A stretch of 30,631 nt of DNA from Clostridia bacterium (GTDB lineage Bacteria > Bacillota_A > Clostridia > Christensenellales > Borkfalkiaceae). This document shows positions 6,663 to 16,272 of this stretch, piece by piece (position 1 is the stretch's first letter; each line of letters starts with the position of its first letter). The notes under the pieces were generated by a model. That model did no database searches, was not told the DNA's origin, and saw only the letters and a program-made list of their open reading frames with translations. The translations under genes were made by a program, and so were the position numbers. The stretch spans positions 1 to 30,631 of the forward strand of contig JAFTQY010000060.1 in NCBI GenBank assembly GCA_017462505.1. The letters run 5' to 3'.

Positions 6663-7166
6663 TTATTTTTCTGTCAAAGCGATAATTTCCGCCGCAATTT
6701 CGTCGGGAGTTTTCCCGTCCACGTCCACTACGTGATCGGCAACATTCTCATAAATGGGCGCGCGCGCCTTTAAAAGCTCTTCCAAACGATCGGACAAGCC
6801 TTTTTCCGATTGCAGCAAGGGACGCTGACCGTCGTTTTGCAAACGGATCAGCAAGGTTTCTTTTTTTGCGCGCAAATACACGATCTTACCGCTTTTTTTC
6901 AGCAATTCGACGTTCTCTTCTTTCAACACCAAGCCGCCGCCCGTGGCGATCACAAGATCGTCCTTTTGCGCCAACGCCCGCACCGTTTCCGTTTCGATCT
7001 CACGAAAATGCGCCTCGCCGTAGCGCGCGAAAATATCCGCGATCCTGCCGTGTTTTTCCACGATTTTTTCGTCGGTATCACAGCAAATTTTACCGCTATG
7101 CGCGGCGATTTCACGCCCGATCGTCGTCTTTCCGCAGCCCATCATGCCGCATAAAATCAGGTTCAT
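6663..7166 (-). CDS. aroK: Shikimate kinase
   Basis: AroK phosphorylates shikimate at the 3-hydroxyl with ATP. The 167-aa protein has Walker A GMMGCGKTT (Lys at about 13), DTD at 30-32, the GGG shikimate-binding loop at about 76-78, and the lid RPLL near 115. Length is standard. ATG at 7166 with GGGGTGGG upstream. It lies 12 nt after aroQ and 13 nt before the SDR gene, clearly one transcript. Confidence 0.96.
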   Translation of the reverse strand: MNLILCGMMGCGKTTIGREIAAHSGKICCDTDEKIVEKHGRIADIFARYGEAHFREIETETVRALAQKDDLVIATGGGLVLKEENVELLKKSGKIVYLRAKKETLLIRLQNDGQRPLLQSEKGLSDRLEELLKARAPIYENVADHVVDVDGKTPDEIAAEIIALTEK

Positions 7167-7178
7167 AACCCACCCCGT

Positions 7179-7619
7179 TTATTTCGCCAAAACGTCCTTT
7201 AACCCGACGATCGCCGCGATATAACTGCCGTGACCGAACCCGCAAACTACGCCCTTGCACACCTCGGACAGTACGCTGTTGTGGCGAAACTCCTCGCGCG
7301 CGTGCACGTTAGACATGTGCACCTCGGCAACGGGAATATCGATCGCCGCGATCGCGTCGCGCAAAGCATAGCTGTAATGGGTGAACGCGCCTGCGTTGAG
7401 CAAAATGCCGTCGTAGGACTTGTTTAAAAACGCCTCGTGCAGTTTATTGACAAGCTCGCCCTCGATATTGCTCTGGTAAAAATCCGCGCTGTCGCCGTTT
7501 GCCGCGCAATATGCCGCGATCGTTTCGTTGATCTCGTCCAAGCTCGCCGAGCCGTAAACGCCCTTTTCACGCTTGCCCGTCAAATTCAAATTCACACCGT
7601 TGATAACCAAAAATTTCAT
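7179..7619 (-). CDS. aroQ: 3-dehydroquinate dehydratase, type II
   Basis: This is the dodecameric class II dehydroquinase, which dehydrates 3-dehydroquinate to 3-dehydroshikimate through an enolate. The 146-aa protein has NGVNLNLTGKRE, catalytic Tyr at about 22 (GVYGS), QSNIEGELVNKL, substrate Asn at about 75 in LNAGAFTHYS, catalytic His at about 101 (EVHMSN) and Arg at about 112 (HAREEFRHNS). The usual Pro of NGPNLN is Val here, a mild oddity. ATG at 7619, AGGAG upstream. It sits between aroE and aroK. Confidence 0.96.
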   Translation of the reverse strand: MKFLVINGVNLNLTGKREKGVYGSASLDEINETIAAYCAANGDSADFYQSNIEGELVNKLHEAFLNKSYDGILLNAGAFTHYSYALRDAIAAIDIPVAEVHMSNVHAREEFRHNSVLSEVCKGVVCGFGHGSYIAAIVGLKDVLAK

Positions 7620-7641
7620 AACCGTATTTCTCCTCTCGAAG

Positions 7642-8457
7642 TTAATCGTCTAAATATTTTTTCTCGTACAAGCGGTAAAATTCCTCCACCTGCTTTTCGT
7701 TTGGTTCGATATCCAGATACAGACAGTCGGCGTAATACGCCTGAAAAAACAGCATTGCCGCGCCGTTCAAGATCTTCAAACCCCGTTCTTCCGCCAGCCG
7801 TAAAAATTCCGATTTTCTGGGCACGTAGATCAAATCGATCGCGCTTTCCGCGCCCGAAAACGCCGCCGCCGTGACAGGGGAACGCCCCTCGCTGTCGTGC
7901 ATGCCTACCCCCGTGCAGTTGATCAAAATATCAAAACCGCCTTTTTCGGGGTCGTCGATCGGGGTAATACCGAGATTTTGGCAGGTTTCTTCCAAAGCCG
8001 CGCGGTTGCGCTGATACATATACACCGCCGCGCCCCCTTTTTTGAGCGCCGCCGCCGTGCTCCTGCCGCTACCGCCCCCGCCAAGCACCAAAATCTTCTT
8101 GCCCGCGTACTCGATACCGTACGAGCGGATCATCTGCAAAAAGCCGATCCCGTCCGTGTTATACCCCGTACGGGTCGCGTTGAGCACCGTATTCACCGCG
8201 CTGTAATCCACCGCGTCGCCCACGATCTCGTCCAGATATTCCATCGCGTCCCGCTTGTAGGGAATGGTGATATTGAACCCGTCGAAATCTCCCAAGAGGG
8301 TGCGCATCGCGCTGTCAAAGCCGTCTTTTCCAACCGAAAACCGCTGATATTCGCACTCGACACCAAGCTGCCCCAAAATAAAAATGTGTATCCGTTCGCT
8401 GTCCGATTTGGAAACGTCCTTTCCGATCAAACCCAAACGCAGTTTTTTCACGTTCAC
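7642..8457 (-). CDS. aroE: Shikimate dehydrogenase (GTG start)
   Basis: AroE reduces 3-dehydroshikimate to shikimate with NADPH. The 271-aa protein has the substrate Ser pair in VSKSDSERIH (S16, S18), NITIPYK with catalytic Lys68, Asn89 in SAVNT, and Asp102 in GYNTDGIGF. The cofactor loop is LGGGGSGRST instead of the usual GAGGA pattern. The family GxPIxHSxSP segment is degenerate (GKDVSKSDS). The start is GTG at 8457, with AGGGGGCGG upstream; it lies 18 nt after aroA and 22 nt before aroQ. Confidence 0.94.
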   Translation of the reverse strand: MNVKKLRLGLIGKDVSKSDSERIHIFILGQLGVECEYQRFSVGKDGFDSAMRTLLGDFDGFNITIPYKRDAMEYLDEIVGDAVDYSAVNTVLNATRTGYNTDGIGFLQMIRSYGIEYAGKKILVLGGGGSGRSTAAALKKGGAAVYMYQRNRAALEETCQNLGITPIDDPEKGGFDILINCTGVGMHDSEGRSPVTAAAFSGAESAIDLIYVPRKSEFLRLAEERGLKILNGAAMLFFQAYYADCLYLDIEPNEKQVEEFYRLYEKKYLDD

Positions 8458-8475
8458 CTTGTACCGCCCCCTATC

Positions 8476-9732
8476 TTACCGTCCTTTCACGCCGAGTTTT
8501 TCAAAGAAATCGGGGAAAGAGATCGCACAGCAATCTTCGCGGAGCACGTTGCCGCCCTTTTTCGAGGCGATCAGCCCGACCGCGCCCGTCATCGCGATAC
8601 GGTGATCAAGATAACTGTCGATATCGCCGCCCGTCAGCGTTTCCTTACCGCGGATTATAAACCCGTCGGGGGTTTCTTGACAATCCCCGCCGAGGTTGTT
8701 GATCAGCTCCGCCGTCGTGCGGATACGATCGCTCTCTTTTACGCGCAATTCTTTCGCGCCCGTGATATGGGTTTCGCCGTCCGCAAACGCGCAAAGGAGC
8801 GCCACCAAGGGCAGCTCGTCGATCATCGCGGGCACGTCCTCCGCTGTCAGCGTGATCGCGCGCATGTCCGATTTTTCCACCAAAATATCCGCCGTTTCTT
8901 CGCCGCCCGACACCCGCCGATTGAGCAAGGAATATTTCACGCCCAACCGATCGAACGCCGTCAAAATCCCCGTGCGGGTGGGGTTGATCCCGACGTTTTT
9001 ACACAGGGTTTTTCCTTTCAGCGCGCCCAGCGCCATAAAGTACGCCGCCGAGGATATATCGGACGGAACGCATACGTCCACCGCCTTTAACTTACTCTTT
9101 TCCACCGTGACCGTGTTGCCGTTTACGCGGATATTCGCCCCCATCGCGGCAAGCATTCTTTCGGTATGGTCGCGGGATTTTACGGGCTCGCTGACCCGCG
9201 TTTCGCCGTCTGCGGAGATGCCCGCCAGCAAGATCGCGCTCTTGACCTGCGCGGAAGAAATCAGCAAAGACATTTCCGTCCCGCGTAAAGGCGCGGGGGT
9301 GACGTATACGGGCGCGTGCCCGTCCGTTGTCTTTACGTTTGCGCCCAGCAAAGCAAGCGGGTCTGCCACACGCCGCATAGGGCGCGAGGAAAGGGATTCG
9401 TCCCCGTAGAGCGTCGCGTCGATCTGCTTGCCCGCCACAAAGCCCGTCAAAAGGCGAATGGTCGTACCCGAATTACCGCAATTTAGTTGCGTGCCGCGAC
9501 GAAACCTCGGCGTACCGCTCACGCGCAAGGTCGTGCCGTCCACGTCGATTTTTGCGCCCAGCGCGCGCATACAGCGGCACGTCGATACGCAATCTTCGCC
9601 CAGTAACGCGTTGGTAATCACCGCCTCGCCGTCCGCGCCGCCATTGAGCATAATGGCGCGGTGGGTCACCGATTTATCGCCGGGGAGCTGAAACTCCCCC
9701 TCAAAATATTCTCTGCCTTGGATATACTGCAT
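8476..9732 (-). CDS. aroA: EPSP synthase (3-phosphoshikimate 1-carboxyvinyltransferase)
   Basis: AroA joins PEP to shikimate-3-phosphate. The 418-aa protein has LPGDKSVTHRA (Lys20, Ser21, Arg25), NCGNSGTTIRLLTG (residues 84-97), DESLSSRPM, SSAQVKSA, catalytic Asp in MIDELP (about 313) and the ELRVKESDRI and DHRIAMT C-terminal signatures. The Gly equivalent to E. coli Gly96 is kept, but the position corresponding to Pro101 is Leu (GTTIRL), so glyphosate behaviour cannot be assumed from family alone. ATG at 9732; aroB ends 31 nt upstream. Confidence 0.97.
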   Translation of the reverse strand: MQYIQGREYFEGEFQLPGDKSVTHRAIMLNGGADGEAVITNALLGEDCVSTCRCMRALGAKIDVDGTTLRVSGTPRFRRGTQLNCGNSGTTIRLLTGFVAGKQIDATLYGDESLSSRPMRRVADPLALLGANVKTTDGHAPVYVTPAPLRGTEMSLLISSAQVKSAILLAGISADGETRVSEPVKSRDHTERMLAAMGANIRVNGNTVTVEKSKLKAVDVCVPSDISSAAYFMALGALKGKTLCKNVGINPTRTGILTAFDRLGVKYSLLNRRVSGGEETADILVEKSDMRAITLTAEDVPAMIDELPLVALLCAFADGETHITGAKELRVKESDRIRTTAELINNLGGDCQETPDGFIIRGKETLTGGDIDSYLDHRIAMTGAVGLIASKKGGNVLREDCCAISFPDFFEKLGVKGR

Positions 9733-9763
9733 ACCCGTCCCCTTTTTTCTATTCTCTTCTTAT

Positions 9764-10819
9764 TTATTTCGCCTCTTTTATCAGCGCGGCGCGGTATTCC
9801 TCAAAGCTAAGCGCAAACATCGTCCATTCGCCCTTTGCCTTTGCCACCGCCATTTTAATTTTGCCGTCACCAGAATTTTTCTTGTCCGCGCGCGCCTTTT
9901 CGGCACTGTTGCCGATCCCCGAAAAATCCACCGCCGCTTGGGGCGCAAGCCCGATCGCCTTTTCAGTCAGCGCGATCAACCTCTGACCGTATTCCCTTTC
10001 ACAAACGCCCGCCGATACCGCCATACGCGTTTCAAACAGCATGCCGTACAAAACGCTCTCCCCGTGGGAAAGCCCGCTGGTCAGCTCGATCGCGTGCCCC
10101 GTCGTATGCCCGACGTTCAAGCTACGCCGCTCCCCGCTCTCCTTTTCGTCCGCCTGCACCACATTTGCCTTGTGCTGAATACACGCTACGATAAGCTCCG
10201 ACAAAAACGCAAGGTCGGTCAGCTTATCCGCGTTGCTTTCCAAAATATCGAAAATCTCGCCGCTGAGCGCCGCGTATTTGACGATCTCGCCCACGCCGCA
10301 TTTGATCTCGCGCGGGGGCAAGGTCTTTAAAAACGTGGGGTCTACCAGCACTTCGCAGGGCTGATAGAACGCCCCGACGATATTTTTCACGCCGCCAAGG
10401 TCCACCGCCGTTTTGCCGCCTACGCTACTGTCCACCTGCGCCAAAAGGGTCGTAGGGATCTGCACGCAGGAAATCCCGCGCATATACAAAGCCGCCGCCA
10501 AACCGCCAATATCGCCGACTACGCCGCCGCCGACCGCGAACAAGCGGGAATTTCTGTGCAAGCCCGCCGCCGCCATTTTTTCCAAGATCGCGTACAAGGA
10601 TTGAAAGGTTTTATTTTCCTCGCCCGCGGGCAAAACGAAAATTTCCGCGCCGTCAAAATACCGCGCAAACCACTCTTTGTACAGCGCGTACACGTTGCCG
10701 TCCGTCACGACGAAATTCTTTTGCCCCGCCGTTAATGCGGGCAGGCGCGCGTCGATCACGTCCGCGCCCACGTGTATATTCCCCGTCATCATCGGGGTCT
10801 TTAAACGGATCGTTTCCAT
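9764..10819 (-). CDS. aroB: 3-dehydroquinate synthase
   Basis: AroB cyclises DAHP to 3-dehydroquinate using catalytic NAD and a divalent metal. The 351-aa protein has AVGGGVVGDIGGLAA for NAD, PTTLLAQVDSSVGGKTAVD, GVGEIVKYA with the metal Glu, NVGHTTGHAIE with a metal His, and LSHGESV with the third ligand. Length is standard. ATG at 10819 with GGGGG upstream. It follows aroC by 15 nt. Confidence 0.97.
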   Translation of the reverse strand: METIRLKTPMMTGNIHVGADVIDARLPALTAGQKNFVVTDGNVYALYKEWFARYFDGAEIFVLPAGEENKTFQSLYAILEKMAAAGLHRNSRLFAVGGGVVGDIGGLAAALYMRGISCVQIPTTLLAQVDSSVGGKTAVDLGGVKNIVGAFYQPCEVLVDPTFLKTLPPREIKCGVGEIVKYAALSGEIFDILESNADKLTDLAFLSELIVACIQHKANVVQADEKESGERRSLNVGHTTGHAIELTSGLSHGESVLYGMLFETRMAVSAGVCEREYGQRLIALTEKAIGLAPQAAVDFSGIGNSAEKARADKKNSGDGKIKMAVAKAKGEWTMFALSFEEYRAALIKEAK

Positions 10820-10834
10820 AGTAGCCCCCTTATT

Positions 10835-11968
10835 TTACGGCAAATCGTTATAACGCGCCGTAACCTGCGCCATCGTGTCGCCGCCAAGACGGGTTTGCAC
10901 CGCGTCCGCAAGCACCTGCGCCACCACCGCCTCTGCAATCACCTTAAAGGCAAAGATCGCGCATACGTCGCTGCGCTCCGACGCCGCCGTAGCCGCCGCC
11001 TTCGTGCTAAATTCCACCGTTTGCAAGCCTTTCATCAGGGTAGGAATGGGTTTCATCGCCACGCGAAGAACGATCTCTTCGCCGTTGGACATGCCCCCCT
11101 CGATACCGCCCGCGCGGTTGGTGTTACGGTAAAAGCCTTTGCCTTCGTCGTAGAAAATCTCGTCGTGGATATCCTTGCCGCTTGTGTGCGCCACCGCAAA
11201 GCCCGCGCCGATTTCTACGCCCTTTGTCGCCTGAATACTCATAAGCCCCGCGCTAAGCTGGCTGTCCAGCTTGTCCGCGTACGTCATCACGCTGCCAAAG
11301 CCGCTCTTCAAGCCACGCACCCGTATCTCGACCGCGCCGCCCGCCGTGTCGCCCGCCTTTTTCAGCTCGTCGATCTTAGCCTGCGCCAACGCGCTCGCCT
11401 TTTCGTCCAGCATGCCGAGCGGGGTCGCCTTTTTCAGCTCGTCAAAAGAATATTCGCCGTCGTCCTTGATACCGCAGACCTCGCGCACCAAACCGCCGAT
11501 CTCCACGCCGAGCGCGGCAAGATACTGCCGATAGACTTGTCCCGCCGCCACGCGGATCGCCGTTTCACGCGCCGAGGCGCGCTCTAAGATATTCCGCGCG
11601 TCCGTTTGGTCGAATTTCAGCATACCCGTAAGGTCGGCATGCCCGGGACGTACCTTGGTGAGCGCCTTTTTTGCCATCGCCTCGCCATCGCACGTTTCCG
11701 CCGACATGGACAGTTTCCAGTTTTCGTAATCGCGGTTATAAATGCAAAGCGTAACGGGACTGCCCAGCGTTTCGCCGTTCCGTACGCCCGTCAAAATCTC
11801 GATTGTATCCCGCTCGATCTTCTGGCGCGCGCCCCGTCCGTAACCGCTTTGGCGCAACGCCAAAGCCTCGTTAATCTGCTCTACGTCCAACGCCAAATGC
11901 GCGGGCAAGCCTTCTATGATCGCCACCAGCGCTTTGCCGTGGGATTCCCCTGCCGTCGTCAGTTTCAT
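10835..11968 (-). CDS. aroC: Chorismate synthase
   Basis: AroC removes phosphate from EPSP to give chorismate and needs reduced FMN. The 377-aa protein has the signature stretches AGESHGKALVAIIEGLPA (start), GRGARQKIERD, VRPGHADLTG, RASARETAIRVAAG, GGIEGGMSNGEEI and ERSDVCA. ATG at 11968 with an AGGTAGGT-type site. It opens the shikimate block and follows clpC by only 49 nt with no terminator visible, so clpC-aroC co-transcription is likely. Confidence 0.97.
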   Translation of the reverse strand: MKLTTAGESHGKALVAIIEGLPAHLALDVEQINEALALRQSGYGRGARQKIERDTIEILTGVRNGETLGSPVTLCIYNRDYENWKLSMSAETCDGEAMAKKALTKVRPGHADLTGMLKFDQTDARNILERASARETAIRVAAGQVYRQYLAALGVEIGGLVREVCGIKDDGEYSFDELKKATPLGMLDEKASALAQAKIDELKKAGDTAGGAVEIRVRGLKSGFGSVMTYADKLDSQLSAGLMSIQATKGVEIGAGFAVAHTSGKDIHDEIFYDEGKGFYRNTNRAGGIEGGMSNGEEIVLRVAMKPIPTLMKGLQTVEFSTKAAATAASERSDVCAIFAFKVIAEAVVAQVLADAVQTRLGGDTMAQVTARYNDLP

Positions 11969-12017
11969 AGCCTTTACCTACCTTTTCTCTCTCTAAAATT
12001 TTACCGAATTTTTTCGC

Positions 12018-14621
12018 TTAGTAACCGCGGGTGGAAAACACGTATTCCCGCCCGTCGTGATCGACCGTCACCCGCTGTCCGTTCTGCACCCGACCGAGCA
12101 AAATTTCTTCGGACAACCGATCTTCAATAGAGCGTTGTATCACGCGTTTTAACGGTCTTGCGCCGTACTGCGGGTCGTAGCCCTGCTGTACGAGTGCCGA
12201 CAACGCCCTATCCGTCACCGTCAAAACAATGCCGCGCTGTTCTTCCAAACGCTTGGCAAGGGACAAAATGATCTTGCCGCCGATCTTCGCGCAATCCGCC
12301 TCGGACAAGCGGTGGAACACGATAATATCGTCCATGCGGTTCAAAAATTCAGGGCGGAATTTTTCTTTGAGGGCTTTCGTGATATTCTCTTTCATGCCCT
12401 CGTATTGTCTTTCGCCGATCCCGTCGCCGCTCCTGCCGTCCGCGCCGAACCCGTACACGCCCGTCTTTGCGCTTTCCTCCACCGCCGCGCCCGTGTTCGA
12501 CGTCAAAATGATGACCGCGTTTTTAAAGCTGACCGTTCTGCCCTTGCTGTCCGTCAAACGCCCGTCGTCCAAAATCTGCAACAAAAGGTTGAACACGTCG
12601 GGGTGCGCCTTTTCGATCTCGTCGAACAGGATCACGCAATAGGGCTTTGTGCGCACCTTTTCGGTGAGCTGTCCCGTTTGCAGATCCTCGTACCCCACGT
12701 AGCCGGGGGGCGCGCCGATCAATTTCGAAATCGACTGCTTTTCCATGTATTCGCTCATATCCAAGCGTATCATCTGCTCTTCCGAGCCGAACAACGCCTC
12801 GGCAAGCGCCTTGCAAAGGTCGGTTTTCCCCACCCCCGTAGGCCCGACGAAAATGAACGAGCCGATGGGGCGAGAGGGGTCTTTCAAGCCCGCTCTTGCG
12901 CGGCGTATCGCCTTGGAAACGGCATTCACCGCCTCGTCCTGACCAATAATGCGCCGATGCAGATCCTGTTCTAAACGCATGAGCTTTTCACCCTCTGCCT
13001 GCGTGATCTTCATAAGAGGTATCCGCATACGCGCGGACACGATCGCCGCGATATGCTCGCCGCCGATCGCCAGCCTGCCGTCGGGCAAACGCTTGGGCGC
13101 GTGCGCCTGTTCCAGCGCCTTGATCTTATCTTCCGTTTGGATTTTTTCGCGCAAGACCTCGGTTGCGCCGGGGTAGTCGCCCACGCTCTCCAACCGCCGT
13201 CTTTCCATCTCTAATCTAACGACGTCCTTTCTCGCCTCTTCCAGCTCCACGCCGCCGTCCTCCACGATACGCACGCGCGCCGCCGCCTCGTCCACAAGGT
13301 CGATGGCTTTGTCGGGCAAGAACCGATCGTTGATATAGCGCGAGGACAGCTTCACCGCCGCCTCGATCGCCTCGTCCGTGATCGCGATGCCGTGGTGCTC
13401 CTCATATTTCGCGCGCAAGCCCTTAATGATCTCCACCGTGTCCTTTTCGGACGGTTCTTCCACGTACACGGGGGTAAAACGCCGTTCTAACGCGCTGTCC
13501 TTTTCAATGTATTTTCTGTATTCTTCAATGGTCGTTGCCCCGATCACCTGCAAATCGCCGCGCGCCAGCATGGGTTTTAAAATATTCGCCGCGTCCATGT
13601 TGTTTTCGGACGAACCGCCCGCGCCGACCAAGGTGTGGATCTCGTCGATAAACAGCACCACGTCCCCGTCGTTTACCACCGTGTCGATCAGGTTTTTCAG
13701 CTTTTCTTCAAAATCGCCGCGATAGCGCGTACCCGCCAGCATGCCCGGCAGATCGACCGAAAATATCGTCTTGTTTAAGAGCTGTTCGGGCACGTTTTCG
13801 GTGACGATGAGCTGTGACAACCCCTCGACGATCGCGCTCTTGCCTACGCCCGGCTCGCCCACCAAAACGGGATTGTTTTTCAAGCGGCGGGAAAGTACCT
13901 GCACGACCTTTTCGATTTCCTTTTTACGCCCGATAACGGGGTCCATTTTACCCCGCCGCGCCCGCGCCGTCATATCCGTACCGCAATTAGGCAAGCTCTT
14001 TGGATTGCACTCCGTTTTGAGCCGCATTTCTTTCGCCTCTAACAGCACCGACGAATTCTTCTTACTTTCTTGCGTGCCGCCGCCCGCCGAAAGCTCGGGC
14101 ATGGAAAGGGGGTCCGTTTTGCTTTCGGGCTCATCAAAGCTCTCCCCCCGCTTTTTGCGGAACACCAGAGCGTTGATCGCCGACTGCGTATTTTGCAACA
14201 AATTTTCAATAAACGCCCGCCGTCTTACTTTATCCACAGGCTCGACCACCTCGCCGATAAAACGCACGGCTTGGCAAGTGGGTACGGACAGAATTTGATA
14301 GAGCATGTGCGCCGTTCCCGCAAGGATACCCTCCCGCGTCGCGCTTTCCGCCGCACGGTCGTACATCTTTTGAGTGTTCGGGGTCATGCCGCTGCCGTGA
14401 TAGGACGCGTCCACGCACGCGCGGAATTTCGCCTCGTACCCGTCCTTGGTCACGCCCGCCGCCGTCAAAATTTTATACGCCTCGCAATCGGGCAAATTCA
14501 AAAACGCCCAGATAAAATGCTCGCTGCCGATAAAATAGGTATCGACGAGCTCCGCCGCCGCCATGTTGGCAAGCGACATTGCTTTTCTGAAATTTTCCGT
14601 CCAACTCGACAAAGGATGCAT
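12018..14621 (-). CDS. clpC: ClpC-type AAA+ unfoldase
   Basis: ClpC unfolds proteins for ClpP and, with McsB, degrades arginine-phosphorylated clients. The 867-aa protein has a divergent N-domain (about 1-145), a low-complexity linker (about 150-205), D1 with Walker A GEPGVGKS (about 253-260) and Walker [12 protein letters not shown], a UVR-like middle helix ([19 protein letters not shown]), D2 with GPTGVGKT and [11 protein letters not shown], and a C-terminal small domain. GVYGFG in D2 may be the ClpP-binding loop. Longer than the usual 810-820 aa, chiefly in the N-to-D1 linker. It follows mcsB by 72 nt. Confidence 0.95.
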   Translation of the reverse strand: MHPLSSWTENFRKAMSLANMAAAELVDTYFIGSEHFIWAFLNLPDCEAYKILTAAGVTKDGYEAKFRACVDASYHGSGMTPNTQKMYDRAAESATREGILAGTAHMLYQILSVPTCQAVRFIGEVVEPVDKVRRRAFIENLLQNTQSAINALVFRKKRGESFDEPESKTDPLSMPELSAGGGTQESKKNSSVLLEAKEMRLKTECNPKSLPNCGTDMTARARRGKMDPVIGRKKEIEKVVQVLSRRLKNNPVLVGEPGVGKSAIVEGLSQLIVTENVPEQLLNKTIFSVDLPGMLAGTRYRGDFEEKLKNLIDTVVNDGDVVLFIDEIHTLVGAGGSSENNMDAANILKPMLARGDLQVIGATTIEEYRKYIEKDSALERRFTPVYVEEPSEKDTVEIIKGLRAKYEEHHGIAITDEAIEAAVKLSSRYINDRFLPDKAIDLVDEAAARVRIVEDGGVELEEARKDVVRLEMERRRLESVGDYPGATEVLREKIQTEDKIKALEQAHAPKRLPDGRLAIGGEHIAAIVSARMRIPLMKITQAEGEKLMRLEQDLHRRIIGQDEAVNAVSKAIRRARAGLKDPSRPIGSFIFVGPTGVGKTDLCKALAEALFGSEEQMIRLDMSEYMEKQSISKLIGAPPGYVGYEDLQTGQLTEKVRTKPYCVILFDEIEKAHPDVFNLLLQILDDGRLTDSKGRTVSFKNAVIILTSNTGAAVEESAKTGVYGFGADGRSGDGIGERQYEGMKENITKALKEKFRPEFLNRMDDIIVFHRLSEADCAKIGGKIILSLAKRLEEQRGIVLTVTDRALSALVQQGYDPQYGARPLKRVIQRSIEDRLSEEILLGRVQNGQRVTVDHDGREYVFSTRGY

Positions 14622-14693
14622 ACCCGTCCCCTTTCGTTTTTTTATTTTTCAACCCGTTTCGCCGTCGCCGCGTTTCCAGTCCGTTGTACCCGT

Positions 14694-15734
14694 TTAGCGT
14701 TTTCGCCGCGTTGCGCGTACCAAGCTCGGCAAAGCCCCCGACGCCGTTTCCGCACGGAGCATGTCGCAAAATTCCTCGCTCTCGCCCACCAGCCCGTTGT
14801 TGACGCGGAACGCCGTAGGGCGCATATCGTCCATAAATTCGTCAAAGCGTTTCTTGTCTTTGACCTCAAAAAAGCCAAGCGCCGCGCCCAAACGCACGTC
14901 CGCCATGCGGTCTAAAAATTCCGACCAGCCAAGAACGGCACAGTTCGTCAAGATCCCGTACGAGCGCAAACACCGATCGCGGATCTCCGTTTCCGCCGTC
15001 GCCAGCATTTTTTCCCGCGCGCGGATCTCTAAATCGCACAGCGTCATCGTCATACGCACCATTTCGCTTAAAATTTCCTGTTCGGAAACGCCCAAGGTCC
15101 GTTCGTTGCTCACCTGATACACGTACCCTTCCGCGCCCGTGCCTTCCCCGAACGAGCCGCGCACCGTCAAGCCCCCCGCCTTTAAAACGGGCAGAAATTT
15201 TTTCAGCTCGCCGCTCCAAACCAGCCCGGGCAGAAACATCATCACCGACGCGCGCATGCCCGTACCTAAGTTGCTCGGACAAGCGGTGAGATACCCCAGC
15301 TTATCGTCGAATGCAAAATCGAACATGCTCGCCAAAGCGTCGTCGATACCGCTGATACGCTCGTACGCCTTAAACAGATCGAACCCCTTACAAATATATT
15401 GCTCCCGCAAATGATCCTCTTCGTTGACCATGATCGAAATCGCACGGTCTTGGGACACGAACGCCGCCCCGTTTTTACTCTTCGTCAACGCGGGACTGAT
15501 CAGGTATTCTTCCTGCAATTGCGCCGCCTGTTGGGGGGTTAGGTTTTTAATATCGTATTTCGTGAACGTATCCACGCTGTCGAACTCGTCCAAGCCGTGC
15601 CCGACGAGGTGCACCACGTCCTCCGCCTGCGCGTCGTCCATTTTCTGCGGAAAGGGATAGGACGCAAAATTGCGCGCCAAGCGTATGCGCGTGGAAATTA
15701 CGATCGTTTCGATAAATTCGGGCGCGTGCGCCAT
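14694..15734 (-). CDS. mcsB: Protein-arginine kinase
   Basis: McsB phosphorylates Arg residues, marking proteins for ClpCP. The 346-aa guanido-kinase-fold protein has STRIRLARNF (start), VNEEDHLREQ, LTACPSNLGTGMRAS with the catalytic-domain Cys, RGSFGEGTGAEG and SNERTLG. A pArg-binding C-terminal segment is present (EILSEMVRMT region). The ATG at 15734 has GAGGAGG 7 nt upstream and lies inside the end of mcsA (37-nt overlap), implying translational coupling of the kinase and its activator. Confidence 0.96.
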   Translation of the reverse strand: MAHAPEFIETIVISTRIRLARNFASYPFPQKMDDAQAEDVVHLVGHGLDEFDSVDTFTKYDIKNLTPQQAAQLQEEYLISPALTKSKNGAAFVSQDRAISIMVNEEDHLREQYICKGFDLFKAYERISGIDDALASMFDFAFDDKLGYLTACPSNLGTGMRASVMMFLPGLVWSGELKKFLPVLKAGGLTVRGSFGEGTGAEGYVYQVSNERTLGVSEQEILSEMVRMTMTLCDLEIRAREKMLATAETEIRDRCLRSYGILTNCAVLGWSEFLDRMADVRLGAALGFFEVKDKKRFDEFMDDMRPTAFRVNNGLVGESEEFCDMLRAETASGALPSLVRATRRKR

Positions 15735-16252
15735 ACAAATTCCTCCTCTATCGTAGATTTGCTGCGCATGGAAGAGAGTTTATCCGCATACCCCTTCGCG
15801 TCCTCGTAATTGTTTTCCGCTTTCAATTTGGAAATGATCACTTCCAGCTCGTTACATTGCCGCTCGAACCGCGCCAGCGCAACCGCCTGTTTTCGGAACT
15901 CGTCCGCCATCAGCCGCGCGCCGCCCTCCACGCTTATATCGTACCCATCCAAAGGGGGCGTCTTGCCGCCGTGCGTCTTTTCCCCCTGCATTTTCTTAAT
16001 TATCGGCAGCATGCCGCCGTTCATCATTTTATAGCATTTTGCACAGCCGACCAGCTTGCTCTTTTTCACTTCCGCAAGCGACGTGCCGCAATAAGGGCAG
16101 GCGGAAAGGGAAAGTTCTCCCTCCGTTTCGTCCGTGTATAAAAACAAACGGTGATAACAATCCAAGCAGTAATATTCCACCTGCTTTTTTCCGTTTTTTA
16201 TCTCTTCGTACGTTTTGACCGCTTGATTTTTTCCGCAATGCCCGCAAGCCAT
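15698..16252 (-). CDS. mcsA: McsA-type zinc-binding activator of McsB
   Basis: McsA activates McsB and links it to ClpC. The 184-aa protein has four CxxC-like knuckles: C3GHC6, CLDC (near 29), CPYC (near 52) and CAKC (near 70). A C-terminal UVR motif follows (LEVIISKLKAENNYEDAKGY, about 138-157). The Cys pairs fit two zinc sites. ATG at 16252 with GAGG upstream. It lies 20 nt after the XRE gene and overlaps mcsB by 37 nt. Confidence 0.92.
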   Translation of the reverse strand: MACGHCGKNQAVKTYEEIKNGKKQVEYYCLDCYHRLFLYTDETEGELSLSACPYCGTSLAEVKKSKLVGCAKCYKMMNGGMLPIIKKMQGEKTHGGKTPPLDGYDISVEGGARLMADEFRKQAVALARFERQCNELEVIISKLKAENNYEDAKGYADKLSSMRSKSTIEEEFVWRTRPNLSKRS

Positions 16253-16272
16253 ACAACCGCCAACCTCTTTTC

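Noticed and set aside
7897..9090. 397-codon plus-strand open frame across aroE and aroA
   Set aside because: A shadow of two certain genes; the Arg/His-rich translation has no family features.
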